From the NCBI GenBank assembly GCA_018676855.1, contig JABHDY010000003.1, positions 84,136-148,135 on the forward strand: DNA of 64,000 nucleotides, given 5' to 3'. Under the pieces are notes generated by a model, which had not been told where the DNA came from, did not search any database, and worked only from the letters and a program-made list of their open reading frames with translations. The position numbers and the translations under genes were made by a program. This DNA is from Candidatus Woesearchaeota archaeon. GTDB lineage: Archaea; Nanobdellota; Nanobdellia; Woesearchaeales; GW2011-AR9. Positions 17,491 to 25,864 of this stretch are shown here, piece by piece; positions within the stretch are counted from its first letter, which is position 1, and each line of letters starts with the position of its first letter.

Positions 17491-18435
17491 TTATTTTAAT
17501 AATTTCAACACTTTAGGTTGAATCTGTGCCTTTCGGGACACAACTTTAGGCAAATACATAATACCACCGGATAAACCAGCAAATTTTTCAATTTTTTTAT
17601 GGAACAATTTCTTCACTTTCTCTTCATCACCTGCAAAGAATAAGTATGTGTTTGTTGCAATAACATCTGTCACCATTAAAAACGTTGCAATATAATTACG
17701 TTTTTGGTATTGGACTAATGCACGAAGTAGTTCTTCTTTCCTCTCCATTATTGTATCAAAACCAATAACGGGAACCTGTCCCACGCCCACTTTTGTATCA
17801 CCATGCCTGTACGTTTTAAAATCTCCAAGGATAAGTTGTCGTGCCGTATGATTAAGAACGTCACAGCCAGCTTCTAACATTGCATGACCATATTTTTGAA
17901 TGTCAATACGTGCAATCTTTGCTAACTTTCGCACCAACACACGATCTTTAGGAATTGTTGTTGGACTTTTTAATAAGACAGTATCAGACAAGATTGCAGA
18001 GACAATTAACCCAGCAATTTTTCGTGGGATTGGTATTCTGAACCATGAAAATCTATCTGCAATAATGGCAGCCGTTGCACCTCTTGGTTCATTTTCAAAC
18101 GGTATTGGATGAATTGTCTCAACATCACCAATACGATGATGATCAATAATCTCTAAGATATTTGCATGACGAACGTTCTTAGCAGAAATGTCAATCTCGT
18201 TATGGTCAACAATGATAACATTCTTCCCTGTAGCATCTCTTAATAATACTGGAATCTTAACACCCCATTTCTTTAATACAAACTTAGTTTCTGGGTTTAA
18301 TTCTCCAATACGTGCAGGCACAACGTTATGTTTATGTCTTTCTTTAAGAAAATGAGCGTACACAATAGCAGAACAAATTGAATCTGTATCTGGATGTGTG
18401 TGACCAAATATATAAATTGTTTTTTTATGTGCCAT
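17491..18435 (-). CDS. ppaC: Manganese-dependent inorganic pyrophosphatase (DHH family)
   Basis: Splits pyrophosphate into two phosphates, pulling forward reactions that release it. The 314-residue protein has the family II metal motifs GHTHPDTDS, IIVDHNE and IIDHHRIGD in the DHH domain, and a C-terminal DHHA2 domain ending with VSRKAQIQP, the place of the usual SRKKQ-type substrate-binding motif. Full length, without CBS insertions. Convergent with smc. Confidence 0.92.
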   Translation of the reverse strand: MAHKKTIYIFGHTHPDTDSICSAIVYAHFLKERHKHNVVPARIGELNPETKFVLKKWGVKIPVLLRDATGKNVIIVDHNEIDISAKNVRHANILEIIDHHRIGDVETIHPIPFENEPRGATAAIIADRFSWFRIPIPRKIAGLIVSAILSDTVLLKSPTTIPKDRVLVRKLAKIARIDIQKYGHAMLEAGCDVLNHTARQLILGDFKTYRHGDTKVGVGQVPVIGFDTIMERKEELLRALVQYQKRNYIATFLMVTDVIATNTYLFFAGDEEKVKKLFHKKIEKFAGLSGGIMYLPKVVSRKAQIQPKVLKLLK

Positions 18436-18524
18436 CTATCACTATATAAGGTAATTCTTAGGGTTTAAATAATTAACCCTCCAAGACCAAACCTTTATAT
18501 ACAATATCAACAAGTATTTTTAGT

Positions 18525-18872
18525 ATGGGGAAGAGACACATTTTAGGACTTACTGAAGCTATAACTATTAGTAATAAAGATGGAGATAGTAAGTCGTATA
18601 CTGCTAGAATAGATACTGGAGCAACAGCATCGTCCATTGATCAAACAATTGCAAGTGAATTAAAGTTAGGCCCAATAACACGAATTAAAATTATTAAATC
18701 TGCATCAGGTATTGGAAAACGACCAATAGTTGTTGCAACTGTTAAAATTGGAGATTTAACTGTTGAAGAAGAGTTTACCCTTGCAGATAGAAGTCATATG
18801 ACATATCCACTTCTCATAGGACAGAATATATTAAAAATTGGAAAGTTTTTGATTGATCCACTTAAAAAATGA
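18525..18872 (+). CDS. Retropepsin-like protease partner of RimK-like enzymes
   Basis: A 115-residue protein with the aspartic protease signature RIDTGATASSID and the later LIGQNILKIGKFLIDP, matching the COG4067 family of single-domain retropepsin-like proteins. In bacteria such a protein (RimB) works with RimK in handling glutamate tails on ribosomal protein S6. Here the stop overlaps the start of a RimK-like ligase by 4 nt (ATGA), which supports a joint role. A TATA-like box (tttatatac, 18492-18500) sits about 30 nt before the ATG, so the message is probably leaderless. Confidence 0.82.
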   Translation: MGKRHILGLTEAITISNKDGDSKSYTARIDTGATASSIDQTIASELKLGPITRIKIIKSASGIGKRPIVVATVKIGDLTVEEEFTLADRSHMTYPLLIGQNILKIGKFLIDPLKK

Positions 18873-19960
18873 AAGCAGCACTCATATCATTAGGAAGTAC
18901 AAGTTCAGTAATGGTAGCAGATGCAATGAAAAAGTATTTTGATCAGGTTGATATGATTCAATTAAAAGAAATTGAAGTTGGTTTAGGAAAAGATGGTGGT
19001 ATCTTGTATCAGGGGGAACCACTTGAGCAATATGATTGTGTTTATTTGAAGGGTTCTTTCAGGTACGCACATTTACTTCGATCAATTGCTGCTATGTTAG
19101 AAGGTAAAGTTCCGTTCATGCCACTTACTGCTGACGCATTCACAACTGTTCATAATAAATTATTAACACATTTAGTATTACAACAACATACTATTCCAAT
19201 GCCGAAAACGTACATATCATCAACTGTTGAGGCAGCAAAAGAATTGTTAAAAAAAGTTAATTATCCAATTGTCATGAAGTTTCCTGAAGGAACACAGGGC
19301 AAAGGCGTCATGTTTGCCGATTCTATAAGTTCTGCATCATCATTACTTGATGCATTAGGAGCATTAAATCAACCGTTCATTATTCAAGAATACGTTGAAA
19401 CTGGTGGTACTGACATTAGAGCACATGTTGTAGGCGACAAGGTTGTTGCTGCAATGCGACGTAAATCGCAAACTGAAGAAAAACGATCAAATATTCATGC
19501 AGGAGGAACGGGAGAATCTGTTCAGCTTAACCGTGAATCAATTACCATTGCACTTAAAACTGCAAAAGCGTTACGTGCAGACATTTGTGGTGTTGATATT
19601 TTAGAAAGTCCCCTTGGACCACTCGTAATAGAGGCAAACATTTCTCCAGGATTACAAGGAATAAGTGAAGTGTCTACAATTAACATTCCTGACCAGATTG
19701 CACAATTTTTGTATAGAAAAACAAAAGAAGTTGTTGATAAAGAAAAGAAAGTTGCTGCGGCAGAAGTATTAAAAGACATTTCATTAAATGATGACTCATC
19801 CATTTCAATAGGTCAAGAAATAATTTCTGATTTACAATTTCGTGGCGAAAGAATTCTTCTTCCAGAACTTATCACAAAACTTACTGGATTTAGTGATAGA
19901 AAAGAATATACCATTAAAGCAAGGAAGGGTAAGGTAGAAATTGAAGAATTTGAGATGTAA
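18869..19960 (+). CDS. rimK: RimK-like ATP-grasp ligase
   Basis: An ATP-dependent carboxylate-amine ligase of 363 residues. Seen in order: an N-terminal region for substrate, the pre-grasp helix AFTTVHNKLLTHLVLQQHTI, the ATP-binding MKFPEGTQGKGVMFAD, IIQEYVETGGTDIRAHVVGD, and the metal site GVDILESPLGPLVIEANISPG. A C-terminal part of about 85 residues (after QFLYRKTKE) is extra compared with basic RimK and has a small beta region (PELITKLTGFSDRKEYTIKA). The substrate, S6 tail or a small molecule, cannot be told. Translationally coupled to the retropepsin-like gene. Confidence 0.85.
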   Translation: MKAALISLGSTSSVMVADAMKKYFDQVDMIQLKEIEVGLGKDGGILYQGEPLEQYDCVYLKGSFRYAHLLRSIAAMLEGKVPFMPLTADAFTTVHNKLLTHLVLQQHTIPMPKTYISSTVEAAKELLKKVNYPIVMKFPEGTQGKGVMFADSISSASSLLDALGALNQPFIIQEYVETGGTDIRAHVVGDKVVAAMRRKSQTEEKRSNIHAGGTGESVQLNRESITIALKTAKALRADICGVDILESPLGPLVIEANISPGLQGISEVSTINIPDQIAQFLYRKTKEVVDKEKKVAAAEVLKDISLNDDSSISIGQEIISDLQFRGERILLPELITKLTGFSDRKEYTIKARKGKVEIEEFEM

Positions 19961-19998
19961 CTAAAAATAAAATAAAAAAATTAAATGTCATTACAACA

Positions 19999-20265
19999 TT
20001 ATTTTTTCTTTGTCGTTTTTTTCTTTTGCAATTTTTTTTGTACTGCAACAAATTTCTGATTCTTAGGTTTGAACCACAACAAATAGATTATGGGTAACAA
20101 TCCAAGTGTGTTAAAGATAAGAATTACAACGAACCATCCTTTTTGTTTGTTACGTGCAGAATGCCACATTCCGATTCCTTTCCAGATAACAGTTCAGATG
20201 GATCCAATAAGGAGTATAAGGATTGACCACATGGGTTGTTGAGAAATGTCATATAATAATACCAT
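19999..20265 (-). pseudogene. DUF5652-like small membrane protein, broken by in-frame TGA
   Basis: On the minus strand a good RBS (ggaggt, 20276-20281) precedes an ATG at 20265. Translation gives MVLLYDISQQPMWSILILLI, GSI, then TGA at codon 24 (20196-20194). After it the same frame continues for 64 codons to TAA: TVIWKGIGMWHSARNKQKGW, FVVILIFNTLGLLPIIYLLW and a Lys-rich tail. The part after the stop looks like the DUF5652 membrane family, whose two helices carry the W-K-G-x-x-x-W and N-T-L-G-x-L-x-I-x-Y pattern. A single TGG to TGA change would explain the break. Function unknown. Confidence 0.65.
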
Positions 20266-20370
20266 TTTTATGTATACCTCCATTTACTCAAAAAATTGAA
20301 TTAGTATTTAAATATTATTACAAAGCATTATAAATCAAATATGCTTCCTTCTACAAAAAGAGGTTATACT

Positions 20371-22482
20371 ATGGGTTTAAAAGCGTTCTGGCAATGGTTC
20401 ACGACCAATAAGGCAAAGAAAGAAAAGAACGTTGAACAAAAGCTCGTAGTGCAACAAAAAGCTGCCCAACCAGTACAAAAACAAATACAAAAAGAAGAGA
20501 TTTCTCAAGAAACGATTACTCAGCATACAACAAAGAAAAAGAAGTTGGGTTCAGGCGTTATCTTATTTATATTAATAAATTCAATTTTGGGAAGTTCGTT
20601 ATTCTACCTTCCAAGTTTAGGCGTTATCAGTTCAGGAGCCGCATCAATCATTGGATGGATAGCTATTTTTATCCTTGCTATTTTTATTATGTTATACATT
20701 GGAGAATTGATTACGTTACATCCAACATCAGGAGGAACATATGCGTTCTGTCGCAAAGCATACGGCCGGTTCGTTTCATTTATTGCAGGTTGGTTAATAT
20801 GGATTGGCGGAAATTTTGGCATGGCACTTGGGGTTGTTGCTGCTGCAGAATATTTCATCCCCACATCATATGCAAATTATTTTATTCTTAGAATAGTATT
20901 TGCAGCCATATGGATACTTGTATTGAATTTCATGGCATTTAGAGGAATAGATGCAGGAGCAACCATGTTAGTTGTCTTTGGTATCATAGCATCTGTTGTT
21001 GTTGTTGCAATGACCCTTCCATCATTTCTTGACATTCCAGCACTTTTTTCAGGAACTCTTCAAAGTCCGTTCAATGTAGAGTTTTTACGTCCATTCTTTC
21101 AACATGAAGGAATAAGCATACTTTCGTATCTTGGATTAACAATGCTTCTTATTAGTGAAGCTTTTTTTGGATTTGAAGCAGTAACGTATATGGCAAACGA
21201 AGTTGAAGATCCAAAAAAACTTCCTAAGATTCTTATTACATCAATTGTTATATGTGGAGGCATAATGTCGTTATACGTTTTCAGTTCGTTAGGAACTGTT
21301 GCATACCATGACTATGTACAGAATGCACGGCCCTTCGCAGTACAAGCATTGAACACCATGGGAACACTGGGAGAAACTGTTGTTGTATTTGGTATGTATT
21401 TAGTTATTATAGGTGCAGTTGCCGCATGGCCAATAGTAGGTTCACGATTATTACAGGCAATGGCAAAAGACAGGTTATTTTTGCAACATTTTGAAGTTCT
21501 TCATCCAAAACATAAGTCTCCTCATAGAGCAGTATATTTTCAAACAATTGCTGTTTCATTATTTTCATGGTTCGTTTTTCGAGGCTATATTGTTCAGTGG
21601 GGAAATCCATACAGAACAATATATCTTATTTATGTATTACTAAGTCTTGCAGTATTATCACTAATCCTTCTTGCTGTTCCTATATTAAGACGGAAAGAAA
21701 AAGATGTTGAAAGACCTTTCAAGGCACCATTTGGAAGAAGCGTCCCATATTTATTTGTTGTTTTGTTTATTGTCCTTATATGGAACTGGGTACATATAGA
21801 GGGTGGAACAGCAATTTCCATTCTCATGCTAACTGGGTCGTTCATTCTTTTTGGCGTACCTTTCTATTTCCTTGTTGAAATGTTTTATAATCAAAAGTCT
21901 ATTGTGCAAGTTAATGAATGGCTGTCATACGTCGCACTATTTAGTGAAAAGATATTTTTTCCACTTACAATACGAAAGAAAGTTCTTAATGACATTGGTG
22001 ATGCACATGGGAAAACAATTTTAGAGTATGGTTGTTCCGTTGGAACATTAACAAAAAAGCTTGCACCAAAAGTTGGTGATAGAGGAAGAATATTTGCAAC
22101 AGACTTATCACTAAAGAAAGTTCAGATTGCTGATAAGAGAACAAGACATATTAAACATGTTAGTGTTCATCATCACCCACATTTAGATGACTTTAAATTA
22201 GAACTCACACAGAAAGTTGATGGAGTTATTTCTATTGGTATGCTTTCATATATGCAACAGCCACAAAGAATATTAAAGAACCTTAGTAAACATGTTGTGC
22301 GTGGTGGTGAGATTGTATTTGTAGATTATGACAAATTTTTCTGGTTTATTCCTAATGTTAAATGGATAGAAAATGATTCAATGTTAGTTTCACTTTTTAA
22401 GAATGCCGGATTTGACGTTACTGTAGAACGAAAGAATGGTTTGTTATGGCAATATATATTGATTAAAGGAACAAAAATATAA
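20371..22482 (+). CDS. Amino-acid permease (APC family) fused to a methyltransferase
   Basis: A 703-residue fusion. After a basic cytosolic start (about 50 residues) come about twelve hydrophobic helices of the amino acid-polyamine-organocation family, with the first-helix pattern NSILGSSLFYLPSLGVIS, TSGGTYAFCRKAYGRF and the AFFGFEAVTYMANEVEDPKK segment. From about residue 530 a soluble SAM-dependent methyltransferase follows: motif I ILEYGCSVGTLTKKLA, IFATDLSLKKVQIADKR, VDGVISIGMLSYMQQP and GGEIVFVDYD. The start at 20371 has an RBS (gaggt, 6 nt away). The join lies in one uninterrupted frame. Possible roles are import linked to methylation, or membrane anchoring of the methyltransferase; neither is shown. 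Confidence 0.85.
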   Translation: MGLKAFWQWFTTNKAKKEKNVEQKLVVQQKAAQPVQKQIQKEEISQETITQHTTKKKKLGSGVILFILINSILGSSLFYLPSLGVISSGAASIIGWIAIFILAIFIMLYIGELITLHPTSGGTYAFCRKAYGRFVSFIAGWLIWIGGNFGMALGVVAAAEYFIPTSYANYFILRIVFAAIWILVLNFMAFRGIDAGATMLVVFGIIASVVVVAMTLPSFLDIPALFSGTLQSPFNVEFLRPFFQHEGISILSYLGLTMLLISEAFFGFEAVTYMANEVEDPKKLPKILITSIVICGGIMSLYVFSSLGTVAYHDYVQNARPFAVQALNTMGTLGETVVVFGMYLVIIGAVAAWPIVGSRLLQAMAKDRLFLQHFEVLHPKHKSPHRAVYFQTIAVSLFSWFVFRGYIVQWGNPYRTIYLIYVLLSLAVLSLILLAVPILRRKEKDVERPFKAPFGRSVPYLFVVLFIVLIWNWVHIEGGTAISILMLTGSFILFGVPFYFLVEMFYNQKSIVQVNEWLSYVALFSEKIFFPLTIRKKVLNDIGDAHGKTILEYGCSVGTLTKKLAPKVGDRGRIFATDLSLKKVQIADKRTRHIKHVSVHHHPHLDDFKLELTQKVDGVISIGMLSYMQQPQRILKNLSKHVVRGGEIVFVDYDKFFWFIPNVKWIENDSMLVSLFKNAGFDVTVERKNGLLWQYILIKGTKI

Positions 22483-22486
22483 GAAA

Positions 22487-23431
22487 TTATTTCTTTTTAC
22501 TTTTAGATGGAACAGATTTCTTTTTAATAGACACTTTCGCAATATTCTTTTTAACAATTTTTTTAGGTACAGTTTTGAATGCACCCATCGTACTAATCTT
22601 TGACAAATCATCAATAATATCTGATGCAATAAATGCATATCCTTTTTTCTTCTTTAATAACTGATCACCAACAAAACCGTTAATGTATGATGCAGCAACA
22701 GCACTTTTGAACAAGTCTCGTGTCTTTGCTAAGAAGCCAACTGCGAGACCTGCAAGAACATCTCCCGTTCCTGCTTTTGTCATCCCCTGATTACCTGTTC
22801 TATTGTACGCAATCTTATTTCGTGACAAAATAATGTCTGTTGGTCCTTTAAGCAACAACACATTATTATTTTGTAAAAAATATCGTAAATTTCCTTGTAA
22901 GATTTCTGCTTTTTCCTTTGCGTTAGATTGACGCAATTTTGGAAGTAAGAAATCTTTATGACTATTTACAAGAAGCATTTCCAATTCTGTTTCATGCGGC
23001 GTAATAATAGAATTCTGAAAATCTTTAAACGACATTGACTTAAGTGCATCCGCATCAACGACTTTAAGTTGCGGAGATTTTTTAATAAAATAGGAACAAA
23101 ATTTATCAGCTTTCCGCGTAATGCCATTTCCAATAAGGGTTGCATCAAACTTATCAGCGTTCTTTACCATTTCCTTTGCCAACTTTACAGTAAATGCAAA
23201 TTTTACTTTCTGTGTAATAAGATCGGGAGCATATTTGTTCACTGCCCACGCAACTTTTTCGGGAGTTGCAACGGTAACAACATCACATCCTGCACGCAAC
23301 GCTGCAAGACCAGCTAATGCCACAGCACCAACATATTCTTCTGAACCACCGATTATTAATGACCGCCCATTCTCTCCTTTTCTGGACGTTTTCTTCCGTT
23401 CCATCAATTTTTTGACTTGATTTAGGTTCAT
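22487..23431 (-). CDS. nnrD: ADP/ATP-dependent NAD(P)HX dehydratase
   Basis: Repairs hydrated NADH and NADPH. The 314-residue protein has the kinase-like fold of the YjeF C-terminal domain: SLIIGGSEEYVGAVALAGLA, VVDADALK, ITPHETELEMLL, LLLKGPTDII and the phosphate/nucleotide motif GNQGMTKAGTGDVLAGLAVG. The N-terminal epimerase domain found in fused versions is missing, so this is a stand-alone dehydratase. A Lys-rich tail (KKNIAKVSIKKK...) extends past the domain. ATG 23431 is preceded by ggag; a TTG four codons upstream is less likely. Convergent with the permease fusion. Confidence 0.88.
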   Translation of the reverse strand: MNLNQVKKLMERKKTSRKGENGRSLIIGGSEEYVGAVALAGLAALRAGCDVVTVATPEKVAWAVNKYAPDLITQKVKFAFTVKLAKEMVKNADKFDATLIGNGITRKADKFCSYFIKKSPQLKVVDADALKSMSFKDFQNSIITPHETELEMLLVNSHKDFLLPKLRQSNAKEKAEILQGNLRYFLQNNNVLLLKGPTDIILSRNKIAYNRTGNQGMTKAGTGDVLAGLAVGFLAKTRDLFKSAVAASYINGFVGDQLLKKKKGYAFIASDIIDDLSKISTMGAFKTVPKKIVKKNIAKVSIKKKSVPSKSKKK

Positions 23432-23611
23432 TCTATTCTCCAATTCTTCTTTTGAAGGTATTTATACTTTTGTTGTAATTTAGTAGTGAATATACACAGA
23501 AAAGGCGTTTTCTTTATAAATAATAGGAAAAAGAAGTACGTTCCTTTTTAAATGAAGAGAAATGATATAATGAGCAAGAAATGTGTTATAGACATGCTGC
23601 AAAGAAAACCT

Positions 23612-23619
23612 TTTAAATA
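23612..23619 (+). promoter_or_regulatory. TATA box of tRNA-Ile
   Basis: tttaaata lies 25 nt before the first base of the tRNA-Ile gene. Confidence 0.55.
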
Positions 23620-23643
23620 CAGTCCCTCTTACCCACACCAATT

Positions 23644-23762
23644 GGCCCTGTAGCTTAGTCTGGCCGAGCGCCGGTCTTATACGACCACTGATGGTTCAAT
23701 ATGTTCATACCATCAGAAGCTTAGAAAGCCGGAGGTCGGGGGTTCAACTCCCCCCAGGGCCA
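23644..23762 (+). tRNA. tRNA-Ile (anticodon UAU) with an intron
   Basis: Acceptor ggccctg pairs with cagggcc, discriminator A at 23762; D-arm gcttagtctggccgagc; T-arm ggggg-ttcaact-ccccc. The anticodon stem ccggt (23671-23675) pairs with gccgg (23728-23732). The loop starts c-t-t-a-t-a (U33, anticodon TAT) and is broken by a 45-nt intron at 23682-23726, the standard 37/38 site. The intron folds into a hairpin CTGATGG/CCATCAG. The splice region approaches a bulge-helix-bulge, with one poor pair. Other splice choices give anticodons that do not fit a short variable arm. Body sequence resembles archaeal tRNA-Ile. Confidence 0.82.
23746..23762 (+). repeat. Left copy of a tRNA 3'-end repeat (att-like)
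   Basis: The last 17 bases of the tRNA-Ile gene, aactccccccagggcca, are repeated with one C fewer at 24330-24345. This is the pattern left when an element inserts at a tRNA 3' end and rebuilds it. Confidence 0.45.
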
Positions 23763-23827
23763 CGTTTTTACTTATTAGTGATTGTTCTAAGAAAAATTTA
23801 TAAAACCTCAATGCTCCAAGATATTAT

Positions 23828-24289
23828 ATGGATTTAATTCGCAAACTAGGATTTGGTACATTTGGTACAATAAACGGAGCTATAGAGGGAGGCGTTGCCT
23901 CGTTCTTTACCCCAACATATTTACGATGGACAAGAGGTGCAATTCAAGAACAAGAAAGAAGGGCTCAAACATATGAACGTGATGAACCTGTATTTGGTTC
24001 TGATTGGCGAGCGTATGGTTTTTCTAAAGAAGTTGTTGGAAGAATTGCAGCTCTCGGTAGCAATGTATATGTAACTACCCTTATGGTAGATACGGTCTCC
24101 CAAAGTGGAGATTTCAATGGAGCACAAAAAGTATATCTCGCCACAAATTTGATATTTGGAGCATATGAACTTGTTCGTGGTAGTATCATAGCTTTACAAA
24201 AAGCTAGAGCTAGACGATTCCACAAGTGTTCTATTGATGATACAATAACTGATAATAAACCAGTTACAAATCCAAACGCCACACAATAA
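23828..24289 (+). CDS. Orphan protein between tRNA-Ile 3'-end repeats
   Basis: A 153-residue protein that I do not recognise. It has a Gly-rich, partly hydrophobic start (LGFGTFGTINGAIEGGVASF), a charged middle (RGAIQEQERRAQTYERDEPV), a second hydrophobic region (VYLATNLIFGAYELVRGSII) and a polar tail ending DNKPVTNPNATQ. It may touch a membrane. There is no integrase, HTH or nuclease motif. A TATA-like box (atttataaaa, 23795-23804) about 30 nt upstream suggests a leaderless message. It is the only gene between the two copies of the tRNA 3' end. Confidence 0.5.
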   Translation: MDLIRKLGFGTFGTINGAIEGGVASFFTPTYLRWTRGAIQEQERRAQTYERDEPVFGSDWRAYGFSKEVVGRIAALGSNVYVTTLMVDTVSQSGDFNGAQKVYLATNLIFGAYELVRGSIIALQKARARRFHKCSIDDTITDNKPVTNPNATQ

Positions 24290-24329
24290 GTTATCCTAGA
24301 ATCTTCATTTTAAGATACTAATGTTTTAT

Positions 24330-24345
24330 AACTCCCCCAGGGCCA
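24330..24345 (+). repeat. Right copy of a tRNA 3'-end repeat (att-like)
   Basis: aactcccccagggcca copies the tRNA-Ile 3' end (T-loop end, T-stem, acceptor strand and discriminator) with one C lost. No matching 5' half is nearby, so this is not a second tRNA gene. Confidence 0.45.
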
Positions 24346-24401
24346 TCTTTATTCTTCAGATAGCAACAATTATAAATAAAAAACAAATTCCACTATATTA
24401 A

Positions 24402-25013
24402 ATGAAACCTGGAAGTGGAGAAGATAAGATATATAACACATGGACAAAAGGTAAAGATACATTACTATCACCGATTATTAGCATATTACTCTTTTTAAGA
24501 ATAAAACCCTACATGATTACGTATGGTAGTATCGTTTCAATGATACTGTTCTTTATTACGTTAAGAACAAATATTACCATTGCTGCTGTATTTCTTCTTA
24601 TAACAATTCTTTCAGACATATTTGATGGAGCTCTTGCTCGTAAAAATAAAAGCTGTTCCGACAAAGGAAAATTTCAAGATATTGTTGCAGACAATGTTAA
24701 TTTTAGCATTTTTACTTTTGGTATTGTCTATGCAGGGTTTCTTACGGGATTTTGGGGAATGATTATTGTCTATTTTATGCTTCTATCAAAAGTGTTGAGA
24801 ATAATTTTTCATAGTCGAGAGTATTCTTCAGATTGGTGGTTTAAAGCTATCGCAGGTGCACTTCCTAACGTTGTTGTATTACTATCAGTTATAGCATTTT
24901 TTATTCTTCTTCTTGGTGGATATAATGTGTTTAATTTGATCACTCCACTTCTTGCAGGAGTGCTTGCAATTGATTCAGTGTTTTACTTTATCAGAATTGT
25001 TTCACAAAAATGA
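24402..25013 (+). CDS. CDP-alcohol phosphatidyltransferase family protein (1)
   Basis: A 203-residue membrane enzyme that would join a CDP-activated lipid to an alcohol, making phospholipid headgroups. The full signature is seen: DIFDGALARKNKSC then GKFQDIVAD, i.e. D-x2-D-G-x2-A-R ... G-x3-D-x3-D, plus about five further hydrophobic helices. The alcohol (inositol phosphate, glycerol phosphate, serine or other) cannot be told. A TATA-like box (attataaata, 24369-24378) suggests a leaderless message. Its TGA overlaps the start of the PHP gene (ATGA), and a second family member follows, so the three form a lipid-related cluster. Confidence 0.88.
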   Translation: MKPGSGEDKIYNTWTKGKDTLLSPIISILLFLRIKPYMITYGSIVSMILFFITLRTNITIAAVFLLITILSDIFDGALARKNKSCSDKGKFQDIVADNVNFSIFTFGIVYAGFLTGFWGMIIVYFMLLSKVLRIIFHSREYSSDWWFKAIAGALPNVVVLLSVIAFFILLLGGYNVFNLITPLLAGVLAIDSVFYFIRIVSQK

Positions 25014-25813
25014 AATATAATATTGATTGCCATTTTCATCCTAACATTAGTCGTAATGATACAAAAGCTGTCAAACAATGTACAAAACGGTGGAATGAAT
25101 TAAAAGAAAAAAATGTTACTGTTGTAATATCTACAGAACATGCGTATAAAAATCCGGAACGTGCATACAAGTTTATGCAAAAAACAAAACCAGAAAATTG
25201 TTTCTTATTTCCAGGAGTAGAATATGTTACTAAAGAAAATGTTGATTTGATTATCTTTTCTGATAATGAAAGGATATATACCCATAAAGAATTAGAACCG
25301 TTTACAATGACTTTACAACAAACTGTTGATTTTGTTTCTAAAAATAACTTGTATTGTTCTGTACCACATCCACATACATTAGGGTTAACATCAATTCTTA
25401 AAAAGAAGGGAGTTAAAGAATATCAAAAATATGCAGCATTGTTTGGTGCTGTTGAAATTTCCAATACTGCATTTGAAAATTTGCGATTACTTTTTTCACT
25501 TCCAATTCTACGGTGGTTTTCTAAAAAGAAAATTATATCATGTGACAAAACTAGTGTATTACCGAAGGAAGATTATCCTCAAAAATATACATTTCTTACT
25601 GCTGGAAGTGATGCACATTTTTATGGTGAAGCTGGAACATACATAACAGTATCATGTACTTCTCAAGACTTATTTCAAACTATTGTAACGAATAAAAATC
25701 CTGAGGTTACAGTTCATAAACAAGAAAAAATAGATTTTAGGCTTCTAGTAAGAGGAGCGCATGTTGCTCTGACTGAGTTTTTAATAAAATTAAGAATAAA
25801 AGTATTTCGTTAG
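25010..25813 (+). CDS. PHP-domain phosphoesterase
   Basis: A 267-residue metal-dependent hydrolase. Metal ligands of the PHP fold are in place: DCHFHPN (residues 6-12), STEHAYKNP, FPGVEYVTKENVDLIIF, CSVPHPHTLG and GSDAHFYGEAGTY. A hydrophobic C-terminal stretch (FRLLVRGAHVALTEFLIKLR) may bind membrane. Such enzymes remove phosphate from small molecules or lipids. Its overlap with one phosphatidyltransferase gene and closeness to another suggest it removes a phosphate made by one of them (for example a lipid phosphate intermediate); this is inference. Confidence 0.82.
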   Translation: MKYNIDCHFHPNISRNDTKAVKQCTKRWNELKEKNVTVVISTEHAYKNPERAYKFMQKTKPENCFLFPGVEYVTKENVDLIIFSDNERIYTHKELEPFTMTLQQTVDFVSKNNLYCSVPHPHTLGLTSILKKKGVKEYQKYAALFGAVEISNTAFENLRLLFSLPILRWFSKKKIISCDKTSVLPKEDYPQKYTFLTAGSDAHFYGEAGTYITVSCTSQDLFQTIVTNKNPEVTVHKQEKIDFRLLVRGAHVALTEFLIKLRIKVFR

Positions 25814-25864
25814 TGTATTGAGTAGTAACACAATATTAATAAATAAAAAGATGATAGAAAGACC

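Larger units (their letters stand above)
23763..24345 (+). mobile_element. Possible tiny integrated element or remnant at tRNA-Ile
   Basis: About 580 bp bounded by the tRNA-Ile 3' end and a near-perfect second copy of it, holding one orphan gene. No integrase gene is inside, so if it was once an element it is a remnant or one moved by an enzyme encoded elsewhere. The repeat is short (16-17 nt), so chance or local duplication remains possible. Confidence 0.35.

Noticed and set aside
20194..20196. TGA read as tryptophan throughout the genome
   Set aside because: TGA ends several sound genes here, such as the retropepsin-like protein (18872), the first phosphatidyltransferase (25013) and TFB (62140), so it acts as a normal stop.
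20194..20196. TGA as selenocysteine
   Set aside because: No hairpin resembling a SECIS element was seen, and the site is not where the family would have a cysteine.
23450..23640. C/D box guide RNA ahead of tRNA-Ile
   Set aside because: Some atgat-like words occur but no properly spaced C, D', C' and D boxes could be found.
24330..24345. Second tRNA gene
   Set aside because: Only the 3' 16 nt of a tRNA are present; no D-arm, anticodon arm or 5' acceptor strand precedes them.
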